Under the pieces are notes generated by a model. It ran no database searches, was not told where the DNA came from, and saw only the letters and a program-made list of their open reading frames with translations. Positions 1 through 6,062 of a DNA stretch of 7,207 nt are shown piece by piece (position 1 is the stretch's first letter; the number at the start of each line of letters is the position of its first letter). The stretch spans positions 1-7,207 of the forward strand of contig DRLW01000292.1 in NCBI GenBank assembly GCA_011375275.1, given 5' to 3'. Both the position numbers and the translations under genes were made by a program. Source of the stretch: Bacteroidota bacterium (GTDB lineage: Bacteria; Zhuqueibacterota; Zhuqueibacteria; Zhuqueibacterales; Geothermadaptataceae).

Positions 1-37
1 AGACCGCGTGACAACAGCACGTGCCTAACCCAGAACA

Positions 38-140
38 GTCATTCCGGTTTCCCCGCAGGGGAAGACCGGAATCTCCCGGACTCTGTCACGTGCCGGAAAA
101 GATGAGATCCCGGCACTGCGCTTCGCTTGGCCGGAATGAC
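38..140. repeat. Inverted-repeat-bounded palindromic element (REP/MITE-like), 103 bp
   Basis: The ends are perfect 10-bp inverted repeats: GTCATTCCGG at 38-47 and CCGGAATGAC at 131-140. Two further hairpins lie inside. One is at 43-70: a 12-bp stem with a single bulged G and a GCA loop. The other has the arms GTGCCGG (90-96) and CCGGCAC (110-116). No target-site duplication is visible at the edges and there is no convincing coding sequence. Small elements ending in TCATTCCGG/CCGGAATGA are common between bacterial genes, so the likely class is a REP-type or miniature mobile repeat. Whether it is mobile cannot be told from one copy. Confidence 0.6.
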
Positions 141-234
141 AGATGCCGGTATCTGAGCGGAGCTCGGTTTGCTGAGTTAACTGGATACCCGGACCTCATA
201 CCAGCTTACCCCGGAAAAATCAGCGACTTCCTGG

Positions 235-260
235 GCGCGATAAATCGCGCACTACAAACT
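235..260 (-). repeat. GC-rich hairpin with a CTACAAACT flank
   Basis: GCGCGA (235-240) and TCGCGC (245-250) form a perfect 6-bp stem around a TAAA loop. One base later comes CTACAAACT (252-260). Read on the minus strand, the direction in which all genes here are transcribed, this is AGTTTGTAG, then T, then the hairpin. The same nine bases directly adjoin the last hairpin of the array at 5991-6019, in the same orientation relative to the genes. It lies beyond the terminator at 314-350 and so is probably outside the upstream transcript. Its role is unknown; a dispersed structural repeat is the most economical reading. Confidence 0.5.
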
Positions 261-313
261 TTTCATCCATAAGCTTGCCGGCACTGCTCACCCCACATGA
301 TGCGAGCAAGAGC

Positions 314-350
314 AAAAAAAAGCCGCTCTCACGCAAACATGAGAGCGGCT
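314..350 (-). terminator. Intrinsic terminator of the CpoB-like gene
   Basis: AGCCGCTCTCA (321-331) and TGAGAGCGGCT (340-350) form a perfect 11-bp stem with an 8-nt loop. On the minus strand the stem is followed at once by eight T residues (A run at 314-321 on the plus strand). It begins 22 bases after the stop codon of the gene at 373-1509. The stem length, GC content and U-tract are those of a classical Rho-independent terminator acting on minus-strand transcription. Confidence 0.93.
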
Positions 351-372
351 GAAAATCGGAGGCAAACGCTGA

Positions 373-1509
373 TCAAACGCGTTCGATCATGTCGATATAT
401 TTTTGCGCTTTTCTCGCAGCTTTCTTGCCGGGATAAAAGTTGATCACAGAGGACAGCTCTGTTTCTGCCTGCTCTGTTTCACCTGCTTTCATCAAAGCCA
501 GCCCGAGCATGAGCTGAGCATCGACTGATTTGTTCGAATTGACATAGGCATTGACCTTTTCGAACTCGATCGCAGCCTGATAGTAGGCGCCTTTTGCGTA
601 ATAGGCTTCAGCAATCCAGTACTGGCAATTATCGGCAAGGTCACCGGCATCGCTTCTCAAAACCAGCTCGCTGAACATGGCGATGGCCGAGTCATAGTCT
701 TTGGCCAGCAAAGTGCTGCGCGCCTGCTCATATTCCAGTTGAAAAGCCGTGGCATTGTCTCCGAAAGAGTCAAAACCGGTATAGTCTCCCTGGCTGTTGA
801 CCGGGAAATCTTTTTGTGTCAGCTCGTTCGTTTTCTCGGCAGATTCCGCTGCAATGGCCCGGAACTGTTCGAGTTGCTGAATCTGGCGCAAGCTGTCAGC
901 GACGCGATCCTGAGTTGCCATGATGGTTTCGAGGTCACGCACCTCACGGCGCATTTTTTCCATCAGCTCGGGGGTGATCCAGTCATCCGCTTGCTGCTCA
1001 CTGTTGTCAGCAACAGCTTGTGTGCTTTCTTCAGCAAAAGGGTCGTCCGATGAACCACTGTCAGCGAAGGGATCTTCTGAAGCGAAGTCCTGGGAATCCA
1101 TGGCATTGGCTGTTTCGGTTTCCGAAGAGCTGGTCGCAAAGCCATCATCCCCCCAGCCGTTGCTGGTCCAGTCATCATCGCCCCAGCCGCTGTTATCCCA
1201 GCCGCTGTCCGCCGACTTTTGCGTCTCCGTATTCTCGGCAACAGCACTGCTCTCATCGCCAAAAAGATCATCAGCAAACGGGTCATCGCCCGTTGCCTCG
1301 CCTGACTCAGCAAATTCGTCGCCTTCGCTCATTTCCATCTTATCGAAAATGTCATCACTGAACTCGGAATCCGCCTCATCGACAAAGGCCTGATCATCTG
1401 CAGATGAGTTGAGTTTCTGCAGTTTAACACCGCACATCGAGAACATCGTGACCGCCAGCAGCAGCAGGCTTACGGTGGATCCGCCGATTAATTTCTGTGT
1501 TTTCGTCAT
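373..1509 (-). CDS. Membrane-anchored or exported protein with CpoB/YbgF-like TPR domain
   Basis: The 378 residues fall into four zones. Residues 1-27 are a positively charged start plus a hydrophobic segment (SLLLLAVTMFSMC), which serves as a signal peptide or membrane anchor. Cys26 is preceded by F-S-M, not a proper lipobox, so lipidation is doubtful. Residues 36-178 are a strongly acidic, low-complexity spacer with three DPFA motifs (76, 146, 156) and a GW-rich patch with Trp at 104, 109, 114 and 119. Residues 181-230 look like a coiled coil. Residues 257-371 hold three TPR-type repeats, including a CQYWIAEAYYAKG core and a YPGKKAARKA end; these match the C-terminal domain of CpoB/YbgF, the periplasmic TolA partner that coordinates envelope constriction with peptidoglycan synthesis in enterobacteria. 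No tol or pal gene is next to it, so only the fold, not that role, is supported. The ATG at 1507-1509 follows AAGGGAGT by nine bases. A promoter-like element lies upstream and a strong terminator follows. Confidence 0.85.
   Translation of the reverse strand: MTKTQKLIGGSTVSLLLLAVTMFSMCGVKLQKLNSSADDQAFVDEADSEFSDDIFDKMEMSEGDEFAESGEATGDDPFADDLFGDESSAVAENTETQKSADSGWDNSGWGDDDWTSNGWGDDGFATSSSETETANAMDSQDFASEDPFADSGSSDDPFAEESTQAVADNSEQQADDWITPELMEKMRREVRDLETIMATQDRVADSLRQIQQLEQFRAIAAESAEKTNELTQKDFPVNSQGDYTGFDSFGDNATAFQLEYEQARSTLLAKDYDSAIAMFSELVLRSDAGDLADNCQYWIAEAYYAKGAYYQAAIEFEKVNAYVNSNKSVDAQLMLGLALMKAGETEQAETELSSVINFYPGKKAARKAQKYIDMIERV
1143..1207 (-). repeat. Short in-frame coding repeat (Gly-Trp patch)
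   Basis: Inside the CpoB-like gene, CATCATC-N-CCCCAGCCG occurs at 1143 and again 30 bases later at 1173. CCCAGCCGCTG occurs at 1182-1192 and again at 1197-1207, 15 bases apart. The spacings are multiples of three, and the copies encode the recurring Gly-Trp units of the acidic spacer. This suggests that the spacer grew by local in-frame duplication and may vary in length between strains. Confidence 0.6.
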
Positions 1510-1575
1510 TGTTTGGGCACTCCCTTGTTTTGCACGTCCACGTTGTGTTACCCTGTTCTTCCATGATGAGAGTAA

Positions 1576-1604
1576 ATTATACTGTTTTGAATGTACAATC
1601 CAAA
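1576..1604 (-). promoter_or_regulatory. Putative promoter of the CpoB-like gene
   Basis: On the minus strand there is a perfect TATAAT (1576-1581). A TTGGAT hexamer (1598-1603) lies 16 bases upstream, matching TTGACA at three of six positions. A TTTG (1601-1604) lies exactly 19 bases upstream of TATAAT, which also resembles the TTTG-N19 spacing described for Bacteroidota sigma factors, although the downstream TTTG of that consensus is missing (TTAC here). The predicted leader before the ATG at 1509 is about 60 bases. The surrounding 1510-1673 gap holds no gene. Confidence 0.5.
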
Positions 1605-1673
1605 GCGAATAAATGCAGGAAGTTTCTTGTGAAAAAAACTAAATATTTCACGAAAGGTCAGATCACCGCAGGG

Positions 1674-3383
1674 CTATCCATCATGCGCCTGTTTCAGCAG
1701 CTCACGTGCGCTGGACAAGTGGCTCTCTGTCAGAGTGTCGCCGGCCAGCAGCATCGCGACCGCTTCTTCGCGTTCGCTCTCATCGAGTTTACGCACCGTG
1801 GATATGGTTTCGCCGTTGCGCAGGCTTTTTTCGACCATGAAATGCGTCGAGCCGGCGCTGGCGATTTGTGGCAGGTGGGTGATGCAGAGTATCTGATGGT
1901 TTTGGGCAAGATAGCGCAGCTTGCGCCCTACTGCCTGGGCAATCCGGCCGGAGACCCCGTTGTCGATCTCGTCGAAGATCAGGCATGGAATGCCGATCGT
2001 ATGCGCTCCGGCGCTTTTCAGGGCTAACATGATGCGGGAAACCTCCCCGCCCGAGGCCACGCGCGCCAGGGGTTTGACAGGGTGGCCGGGATTGGTGGAA
2101 ATGAAAAATTCCACCCGATCGTAGCCATTTCGCGAGGCGCGAACAGCTTCACCATCGAGCTGAAGCCAGGATTCAGCGGCCGGCTCGGTATCTATCCGGA
2201 CTTCAAAGGTCGCGTGCTGCATGCCCAGCTCGCTGAGCAGCTCAGGCACCACTTTTTCCAGCTTCGACCCAGCCTCTTTGCGGGCACGGGATAGTGCTGT
2301 CGCAGCCTCCCGGTATGCCCTGATCGCCTCAGCCCAGGCCATTTCCGCTGCGTGCACCTGCTCGTCGATCGACTCGACCTGCCGCAACTCTTCTCGCAGC
2401 TCTTCTACACGCTCAACCAGCAGGTCGTAGCTCAGGGCATATTTCTTTTTCAGAAAACTGATCTCTGCCAGACGGTTTTGCACCTGTTCGAGACGGGCCG
2501 GATCGATCTCGATGCGGGCACTCTGTTCCTGAACGCTCTGCGCGCTCTCCTGAACGATGATCAGCGCAGATTCCAGCTCTTTGAGATTTTCTTCCAGCGA
2601 TGGTACGAAACGGACTAAATTATGCAAATCCGCCAGAGCAGCGCTGATGCGCTCCTGTGCAGAGGCCTCGCCTTCATAGAGCAGGGCAGAAATCCGTCCG
2701 GCGAGTTCGATAATTTCCGTGCTGTGGGCAAGCTGCTTTTCCTCCTGCTCGAGTTCCTGTTCCTCGCCGGGTTTGGGATCGACGCGTTCCAGTTCCGCGA
2801 GCTGGAACGCGAGATAGTCCTTTTTTTCCTTCAGATGCTGCTGGTCATGCAAGAGTTTTTCATACTTCTGGCGCAGGCTTTCTGCTGTGGAAAATTTTTC
2901 CGCCACATCACGGCGCAAGGCAGAAACATCTGCAAATGTATCGAGAAACTCGAGATGTTCACTGACGCGCAGGAGAGATTGGTGCTCGTGCTGGCCATGC
3001 AAATCGACCAAACGCGCTGCCACCTGCGCGATATCCTCGAGAGTAGCCGGCGTGTCGTTTAAAAAAGCCCGGCTGCGGCCACTGCTGGATATTTCCCTCC
3101 GAACGATCACGGTATCATCTTCGACATCGTACTCCTTTTCCCGCAGCAGTTCGAGCACGGCCGGATTCTCGCTCAGGTCAAAAACGCCTTCGATGACGGC
3201 CTTTTGCGCACCGGACCGCAGCATGCTCGGCGAAGTACGTTCACCGAGAATGGCGCCGATCGCGCCGATCAGAATCGATTTCCCGGCCCCTGTTTCGCCG
3301 GTAAGGATATTCAGGCCTTTTTCAAAGTGTATTTCGCTTTCTTCGACAAGCGCGTAGTTTTTGATATAAACTGACTTGAGCAT
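1674..3383 (-). CDS. recN: DNA repair protein RecN
   Basis: RecN is an SMC-like ATPase of the cytoplasm and nucleoid, recruited to double-strand breaks during recombinational repair. The 569 residues (the E. coli protein has about 553) carry the full set of family motifs. Walker A GETGAGKS is at 29-36. GRSRAFLND (102-110) and the Q-loop-region DLHGQHEHQ (127-135) follow. Residues of about 155-390 form a long Glu/Gln/Leu-rich coiled coil with a central break. The ABC signature ASGGEVSR starts at 443, Walker B CLIFDEID is at 467-474, and the switch histidine is H503 in ITHLPQIA. No disruption is seen. The ATG at 3381-3383 has an AAAGGCG Shine-Dalgarno nine bases upstream that touches the stop codon of the propeller gene, so the two are probably co-transcribed and translationally coupled. 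I see no clear terminator after its stop. Confidence 0.98.
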   Translation of the reverse strand: MLKSVYIKNYALVEESEIHFEKGLNILTGETGAGKSILIGAIGAILGERTSPSMLRSGAQKAVIEGVFDLSENPAVLELLREKEYDVEDDTVIVRREISSSGRSRAFLNDTPATLEDIAQVAARLVDLHGQHEHQSLLRVSEHLEFLDTFADVSALRRDVAEKFSTAESLRQKYEKLLHDQQHLKEKKDYLAFQLAELERVDPKPGEEQELEQEEKQLAHSTEIIELAGRISALLYEGEASAQERISAALADLHNLVRFVPSLEENLKELESALIIVQESAQSVQEQSARIEIDPARLEQVQNRLAEISFLKKKYALSYDLLVERVEELREELRQVESIDEQVHAAEMAWAEAIRAYREAATALSRARKEAGSKLEKVVPELLSELGMQHATFEVRIDTEPAAESWLQLDGEAVRASRNGYDRVEFFISTNPGHPVKPLARVASGGEVSRIMLALKSAGAHTIGIPCLIFDEIDNGVSGRIAQAVGRKLRYLAQNHQILCITHLPQIASAGSTHFMVEKSLRNGETISTVRKLDESEREEAVAMLLAGDTLTESHLSSARELLKQAHDG

Positions 3384-3390
3384 CTGCCGT

Positions 3391-3398
3391 CGCCTTTA
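3391..3398 (-). promoter_or_regulatory. recN ribosome binding site overlapping the upstream stop codon
   Basis: On the minus strand the propeller gene ends in TAA (3398-3396), and AAAGGCG (3397-3391) uses bases of that stop as the Shine-Dalgarno for the recN ATG at 3383. The AGG core is nine bases from the ATG. With only 12 bases between the stop and the next start, a ribosome finishing the first gene would sit on the recN initiation region. Coupled translation is an inference from this geometry. Confidence 0.7.
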
Positions 3399-5633
3399 TT
3401 TTCGGATAACCGCGATTTTGCCGACACCCTTGCGGCCATCTTCGCTGAAACCGACATAGAGATAGATGCCGCTGGGTACGAGTTCCCCGCTGCTGTCCCG
3501 TCCGTCCCAGATCACCTGAGCACCGAGCACACTGCCGGCCGGATAATTTTTCACCAGTCTGCCATCCTCTGTAAAAATACGCACTCCGGAATTGCTGACA
3601 AGGTTGGTGATCACAAAACGCTCAGACGGGCTGCCGGAAATGATAAACGGATTGGGGTATCCTTTCAGGGAGGAGAAATCATCCTGAGGCCGTGTAAACG
3701 GCGTTCGCAGAACGGAAATTCCGTTTGTCGTGGCGATAAAAACATCACCGGTGTTTTCATCAAAAGCAAATGCCGTGATGACGTTGCTCACCAGCGGGCT
3801 GTTATCGGTGGTGTAATCTGTCATCGTGTTGCCATCCGCGCCGAGCATGGTAATGCCGGCGGTCGTCCCGATCCATTTGTTGTTCGCCGGGTCCACACCG
3901 ATAGCCTTGATGTTCTCGCTGATCAGTCGCTGGCCAAGGCTGTTGGTGACAAAGCTGAAAACCGAGCCGCCAAACCAACTGTTGAGTCCATCGGCCGTTC
4001 CGATCCAGATCGTACCATCATCGTCTTCTGCCAGGGCAGAAATGGTCAGTGATTGCAGGTTGTCCTCAGCCCCGAGCCCCTGGCTCAAATCATCATCGCT
4101 CTGGTCGAGCAGCGTGCCGGCATAATCGATAACACCGACGCCATTTCTCCCGGTGCCATACCACAACCGCCCGATGCGATCGACGAGCATGGTGCGAATA
4201 TCATCCGACCGCACGCCGGCGGACAGGGAAAAATAGACCCACTCGTTTTCCGGCGTCACAGCGATGATGGGCCGGCCGTTGAGGGCGCCGATGTTCGCCA
4301 GCCACACGGTGCCTGCCTGGTCCCGGGTCATGGTGCTGACCACAACATAGCCCGGATTGACAGTGGTGCTGCCGGAGAGATAGCCTGCCGTAGTGTCGAG
4401 ACGCGTGACCTGTAAGCTGTCGAGCCGGCCTTCAAGAACATACACTCCCCGCCCCCAGGTCGAAAGCCAGATGCGGCCGGAATTATCTTGGATAACCTTG
4501 CGGAAATCCCCGTTGGAAATCCCGCCGAGCTCATCGAAATTATACCATTGTCTGCCATCATAGGCGATAAAACCATCGAGAGATGATGTCGCCCACAAGA
4601 CGCTGTCTGTCGTAAAATACAGGCTGGTAAACTTGTTGGTTTTCGGAGAGTTGAGGGCTACTCTGGACCAGTCTCCGCCATCGATGCTGGTGAAACTGAG
4701 CCCCTTGCCTGACTGGCCCGCCCAGATTTTACCATCTGCCAGAAGCACATCCGCACCTGTTCCGGACAGCGCCGTGGTGCGCGACCATGTGGTCAGGTCA
4801 TCGCTGAAATAGACGCGGTTGGCCACAGCAGCATAGAGACGGCTGCCGCCGAGGGATTCCAGAACGGCCAGAGAATTGACCCTTTGTCCGGCAAATGGTG
4901 TATCGAGCACCTGCCACCCATCACCTGTCTCTATGGAGATGCCGGTAGCACTGCCGGCAACGACCTTGCCCTCATAAGTAACGAGCTCACGGACATCGAC
5001 ATCAGGCAGCCCATCGCGCACGGTAAAGGTTTGCCAACTGCTGGGGGCCTTCAGGTTCGGCAGATCAAGGCTGGCGCGGGCAATACCGTCTTCTGTGGCT
5101 GCATAGAGATACCCGCCAGTGACCAGTGCTGTGCGCACTTCCGCCTCGGTTTTGAACCCGGCACCGAGCTGGCGATAGACTTCTTTTGTCTCTTCCTTAT
5201 CGATGCGGTACTCGCCCAAACCGATCTCAAGGGCAACATACATGGTATCGCCGTTGGGGTAAAAGTCGAGAATCTGCAAAGACTCATAATCGATAATCAG
5301 ACTTGAAACCCCGGCCCCGGGCTCTATGATGACGATATTGCCATCTGACAAGGCCGCCCAGACACGACCGCGTGAATCCGTTGCAACAGTCGTCACATCG
5401 TTTGCAGTCAGGCCATCGATATTTGTGAAACCGGTAAAAATATCGTCGTCTGGTGAAAAGGAGAACACCCCGCCACCTGTTGCTGCCCAGATATCGTCTC
5501 CCGCCTGGGTAAGCGCGCGTATGTCCCACATGCTGGTAAACGACGTCCAGTCTTCAGTCTGGGCGGTGAGTGAACCGGTTGCACCAGACCAGAACAGGGA
5601 AAGCACTAAAAATCTCGGTATGATCTTGAACAT
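3396..5633 (-). CDS. PorZ-like secreted beta-propeller protein with T9SS-type C-terminal domain
   Basis: The 745 residues begin with a signal peptide (hydrophobic 8-20, likely cleavage near SLTA-Q, residue 24). Many propeller blades follow, of the two-component-regulator-propeller (Reg_prop) kind. Examples are DIWAATGGGVF followed by NIDGLTANDV, GRIWLSTWGRGVYVL, GRLWYGTGRNGVGVI, GTIWIGTADGLNSW and NKWIGTTAGI. The last 87 residues start at YPNPF (659-663) and end in a beta-sandwich tail with VRIFTEDGRLV, WDGRDSSGE and SGIYLYVG. The N-terminal blade with its DGLTANDV and DGNIVII segments, the two-propeller-plus-tail order and the length resemble PorZ (about 776 residues in Porphyromonas gingivalis). 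PorZ is an outer-surface T9SS component that works with the sortase PorU in attaching anionic LPS to cargo. An unrelated secreted propeller with a FlgD-like tail remains possible. The ATG at 5631-5633 has AGGA only three bases away, which is short, but the signal peptide supports this start. recN follows 12 bases downstream. Confidence 0.85.
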   Translation of the reverse strand: MFKIIPRFLVLSLFWSGATGSLTAQTEDWTSFTSMWDIRALTQAGDDIWAATGGGVFSFSPDDDIFTGFTNIDGLTANDVTTVATDSRGRVWAALSDGNIVIIEPGAGVSSLIIDYESLQILDFYPNGDTMYVALEIGLGEYRIDKEETKEVYRQLGAGFKTEAEVRTALVTGGYLYAATEDGIARASLDLPNLKAPSSWQTFTVRDGLPDVDVRELVTYEGKVVAGSATGISIETGDGWQVLDTPFAGQRVNSLAVLESLGGSRLYAAVANRVYFSDDLTTWSRTTALSGTGADVLLADGKIWAGQSGKGLSFTSIDGGDWSRVALNSPKTNKFTSLYFTTDSVLWATSSLDGFIAYDGRQWYNFDELGGISNGDFRKVIQDNSGRIWLSTWGRGVYVLEGRLDSLQVTRLDTTAGYLSGSTTVNPGYVVVSTMTRDQAGTVWLANIGALNGRPIIAVTPENEWVYFSLSAGVRSDDIRTMLVDRIGRLWYGTGRNGVGVIDYAGTLLDQSDDDLSQGLGAEDNLQSLTISALAEDDDGTIWIGTADGLNSWFGGSVFSFVTNSLGQRLISENIKAIGVDPANNKWIGTTAGITMLGADGNTMTDYTTDNSPLVSNVITAFAFDENTGDVFIATTNGISVLRTPFTRPQDDFSSLKGYPNPFIISGSPSERFVITNLVSNSGVRIFTEDGRLVKNYPAGSVLGAQVIWDGRDSSGELVPSGIYLYVGFSEDGRKGVGKIAVIRK

Positions 5634-5680
5634 AAATCCTGCTAACGGATGAAATGATAGATTGCACGACGTCGAGTCAT

Positions 5681-5708
5681 ACTATAGCATTTTTTTGACA
5701 TTTTGCAA
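5681..5708 (-). promoter_or_regulatory. Putative promoter of the propeller gene and recN
   Basis: On the minus strand TTGCAA (5703-5708, four of six matches to TTGACA) is separated by 16 bases from TATAGT (5681-5686, five of six matches to TATAAT). The spacer includes a run of seven A. The predicted start would leave a leader of roughly 40 bases before the ATG at 5633. It places the tandem repeat array just outside and upstream of this transcription unit. No operator-like inverted repeat is obvious. Confidence 0.45.
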
Positions 5709-5739
5709 TGAATATCAACCCTGGGAATGATGAAACAGC

Positions 5740-6019
5740 TATGGGAGAAGTAGCCGAAGGAGCACAAAGCCTCGGAACTCTTGCGAGTTCCGGTACACGT
5801 GAAGCAAAAGCATGTGCCCGAGCGCTGCCGCCGCCATGGAAGACGTAGCCGAAGTGGCAACACTTCGGGCCTCTCGCAAGCCGGAACTCTTGCGAGTTCC
5901 GCTACACGTGGAGCAAAAGCATATGCCCAAGCGCAGCAGCCGCCATGGGAGAAGTAGCCGAAGTGGCAACACTTCGGGCCTCACGCAAGCCGGAACTCTT
6001 GCGAGTTCCGCTACAAACT
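5740..6019. repeat. Three-unit tandem array of paired hairpins, 109-bp period
   Basis: Three copies fill the gap between the lipoprotein and propeller genes. Units 2 (from 5835) and 3 (from 5944) are exactly 109 bases apart and agree at 69 of their first 72 bases. Unit 1 (from 5740) lacks 14 bases between TAGCC and GGAACTC. Unit 3 stops after its second hairpin. Each full unit carries hairpin A, CCGAAGTG-GCAA-CACTTCGG (5849-5868, 5958-5977), and hairpin B, CGGAACTC-TTGC-GAGTTCCG (5773-5792, 5882-5901, 5991-6010). Both have perfect 8-bp stems. In unit 1, hairpin A is reduced to a bulged 6-bp stem. A period of 109 is not a multiple of three, so a protein repeat would change frame at each copy; this argues for a non-coding BIME-like element. 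Its position is 3' of the lipoprotein gene. Confidence 0.88.
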
Positions 6020-6062
6020 GGCCGCGAAAACTGCGGAAAAAAGCAACCTGAAATTTGCCGGA

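Larger units (their letters stand above)
1..313. other. Intergenic region without a supported gene
   Basis: Apart from the two repeats listed separately (38-140 and 235-260), I see no gene here. A plus-strand reading frame (21-272) runs through the inverted-repeat element. Its translation is rich in Arg, Pro and Ser and looks like a read-through of a palindromic repeat. It has no Shine-Dalgarno and no recognisable domain. Confidence 0.6.

Noticed and set aside
21..272. Plus-strand 83-residue reading frame at the window start
   Set aside because: It runs across the inverted-repeat element, is rich in Arg/Pro/Ser, and has neither a ribosome binding site nor a domain. It is best read as translation of a non-coding repeat.
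1426..1440. Lipobox at Cys26 of the CpoB-like protein
   Set aside because: The residues before Cys are F-S-M. The lipobox normally needs Leu or a similar residue at -3 and Gly, Ala or Ser at -1. An uncleaved anchor or ordinary signal peptide is as likely.
1629..1651. Hairpin GTGAAA/TTTCAC downstream of recN as a terminator
   Set aside because: The stem is only six AT-rich base pairs, its T run on the minus strand falls in the loop, not after the stem, and no U-tract follows it.
1674..5633. Numerous plus-strand reading frames of 65-157 codons opposite recN and the propeller gene
   Set aside because: They are antisense shadows of two clearly identified genes. They show no known domains and no ribosome binding sites, and are expected by chance in GC-rich coding DNA.
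5695..5700. Plus-strand TTGACA as a promoter -35 box
   Set aside because: No -10-like hexamer lies 15-19 bases downstream on the plus strand, and there is no plus-strand gene for it to drive.
5642..5984. Minus-strand frames of 73 and 81 residues with repeated LLLPWR-like and FCFTCTGTRKSS-like peptides, and a plus-strand frame (5812-6051)
   Set aside because: The peptide repetition is a by-product of the 109-bp DNA repeat. The period shifts the frame at each unit, and none has a convincing start signal.
5740..6019. CRISPR array
   Set aside because: The repeats are 109 bases apart with nearly identical sequence throughout, without short repeats separated by unique spacers, and no cas gene is present.
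6035..6062. T6 run (minus strand) after the lipoprotein stop as an intrinsic terminator
   Set aside because: Only a 4-bp GCAA/TTGC stem precedes it, which is too weak. The neighbouring perfect hairpins of the array could play a part but lack a U-tract.
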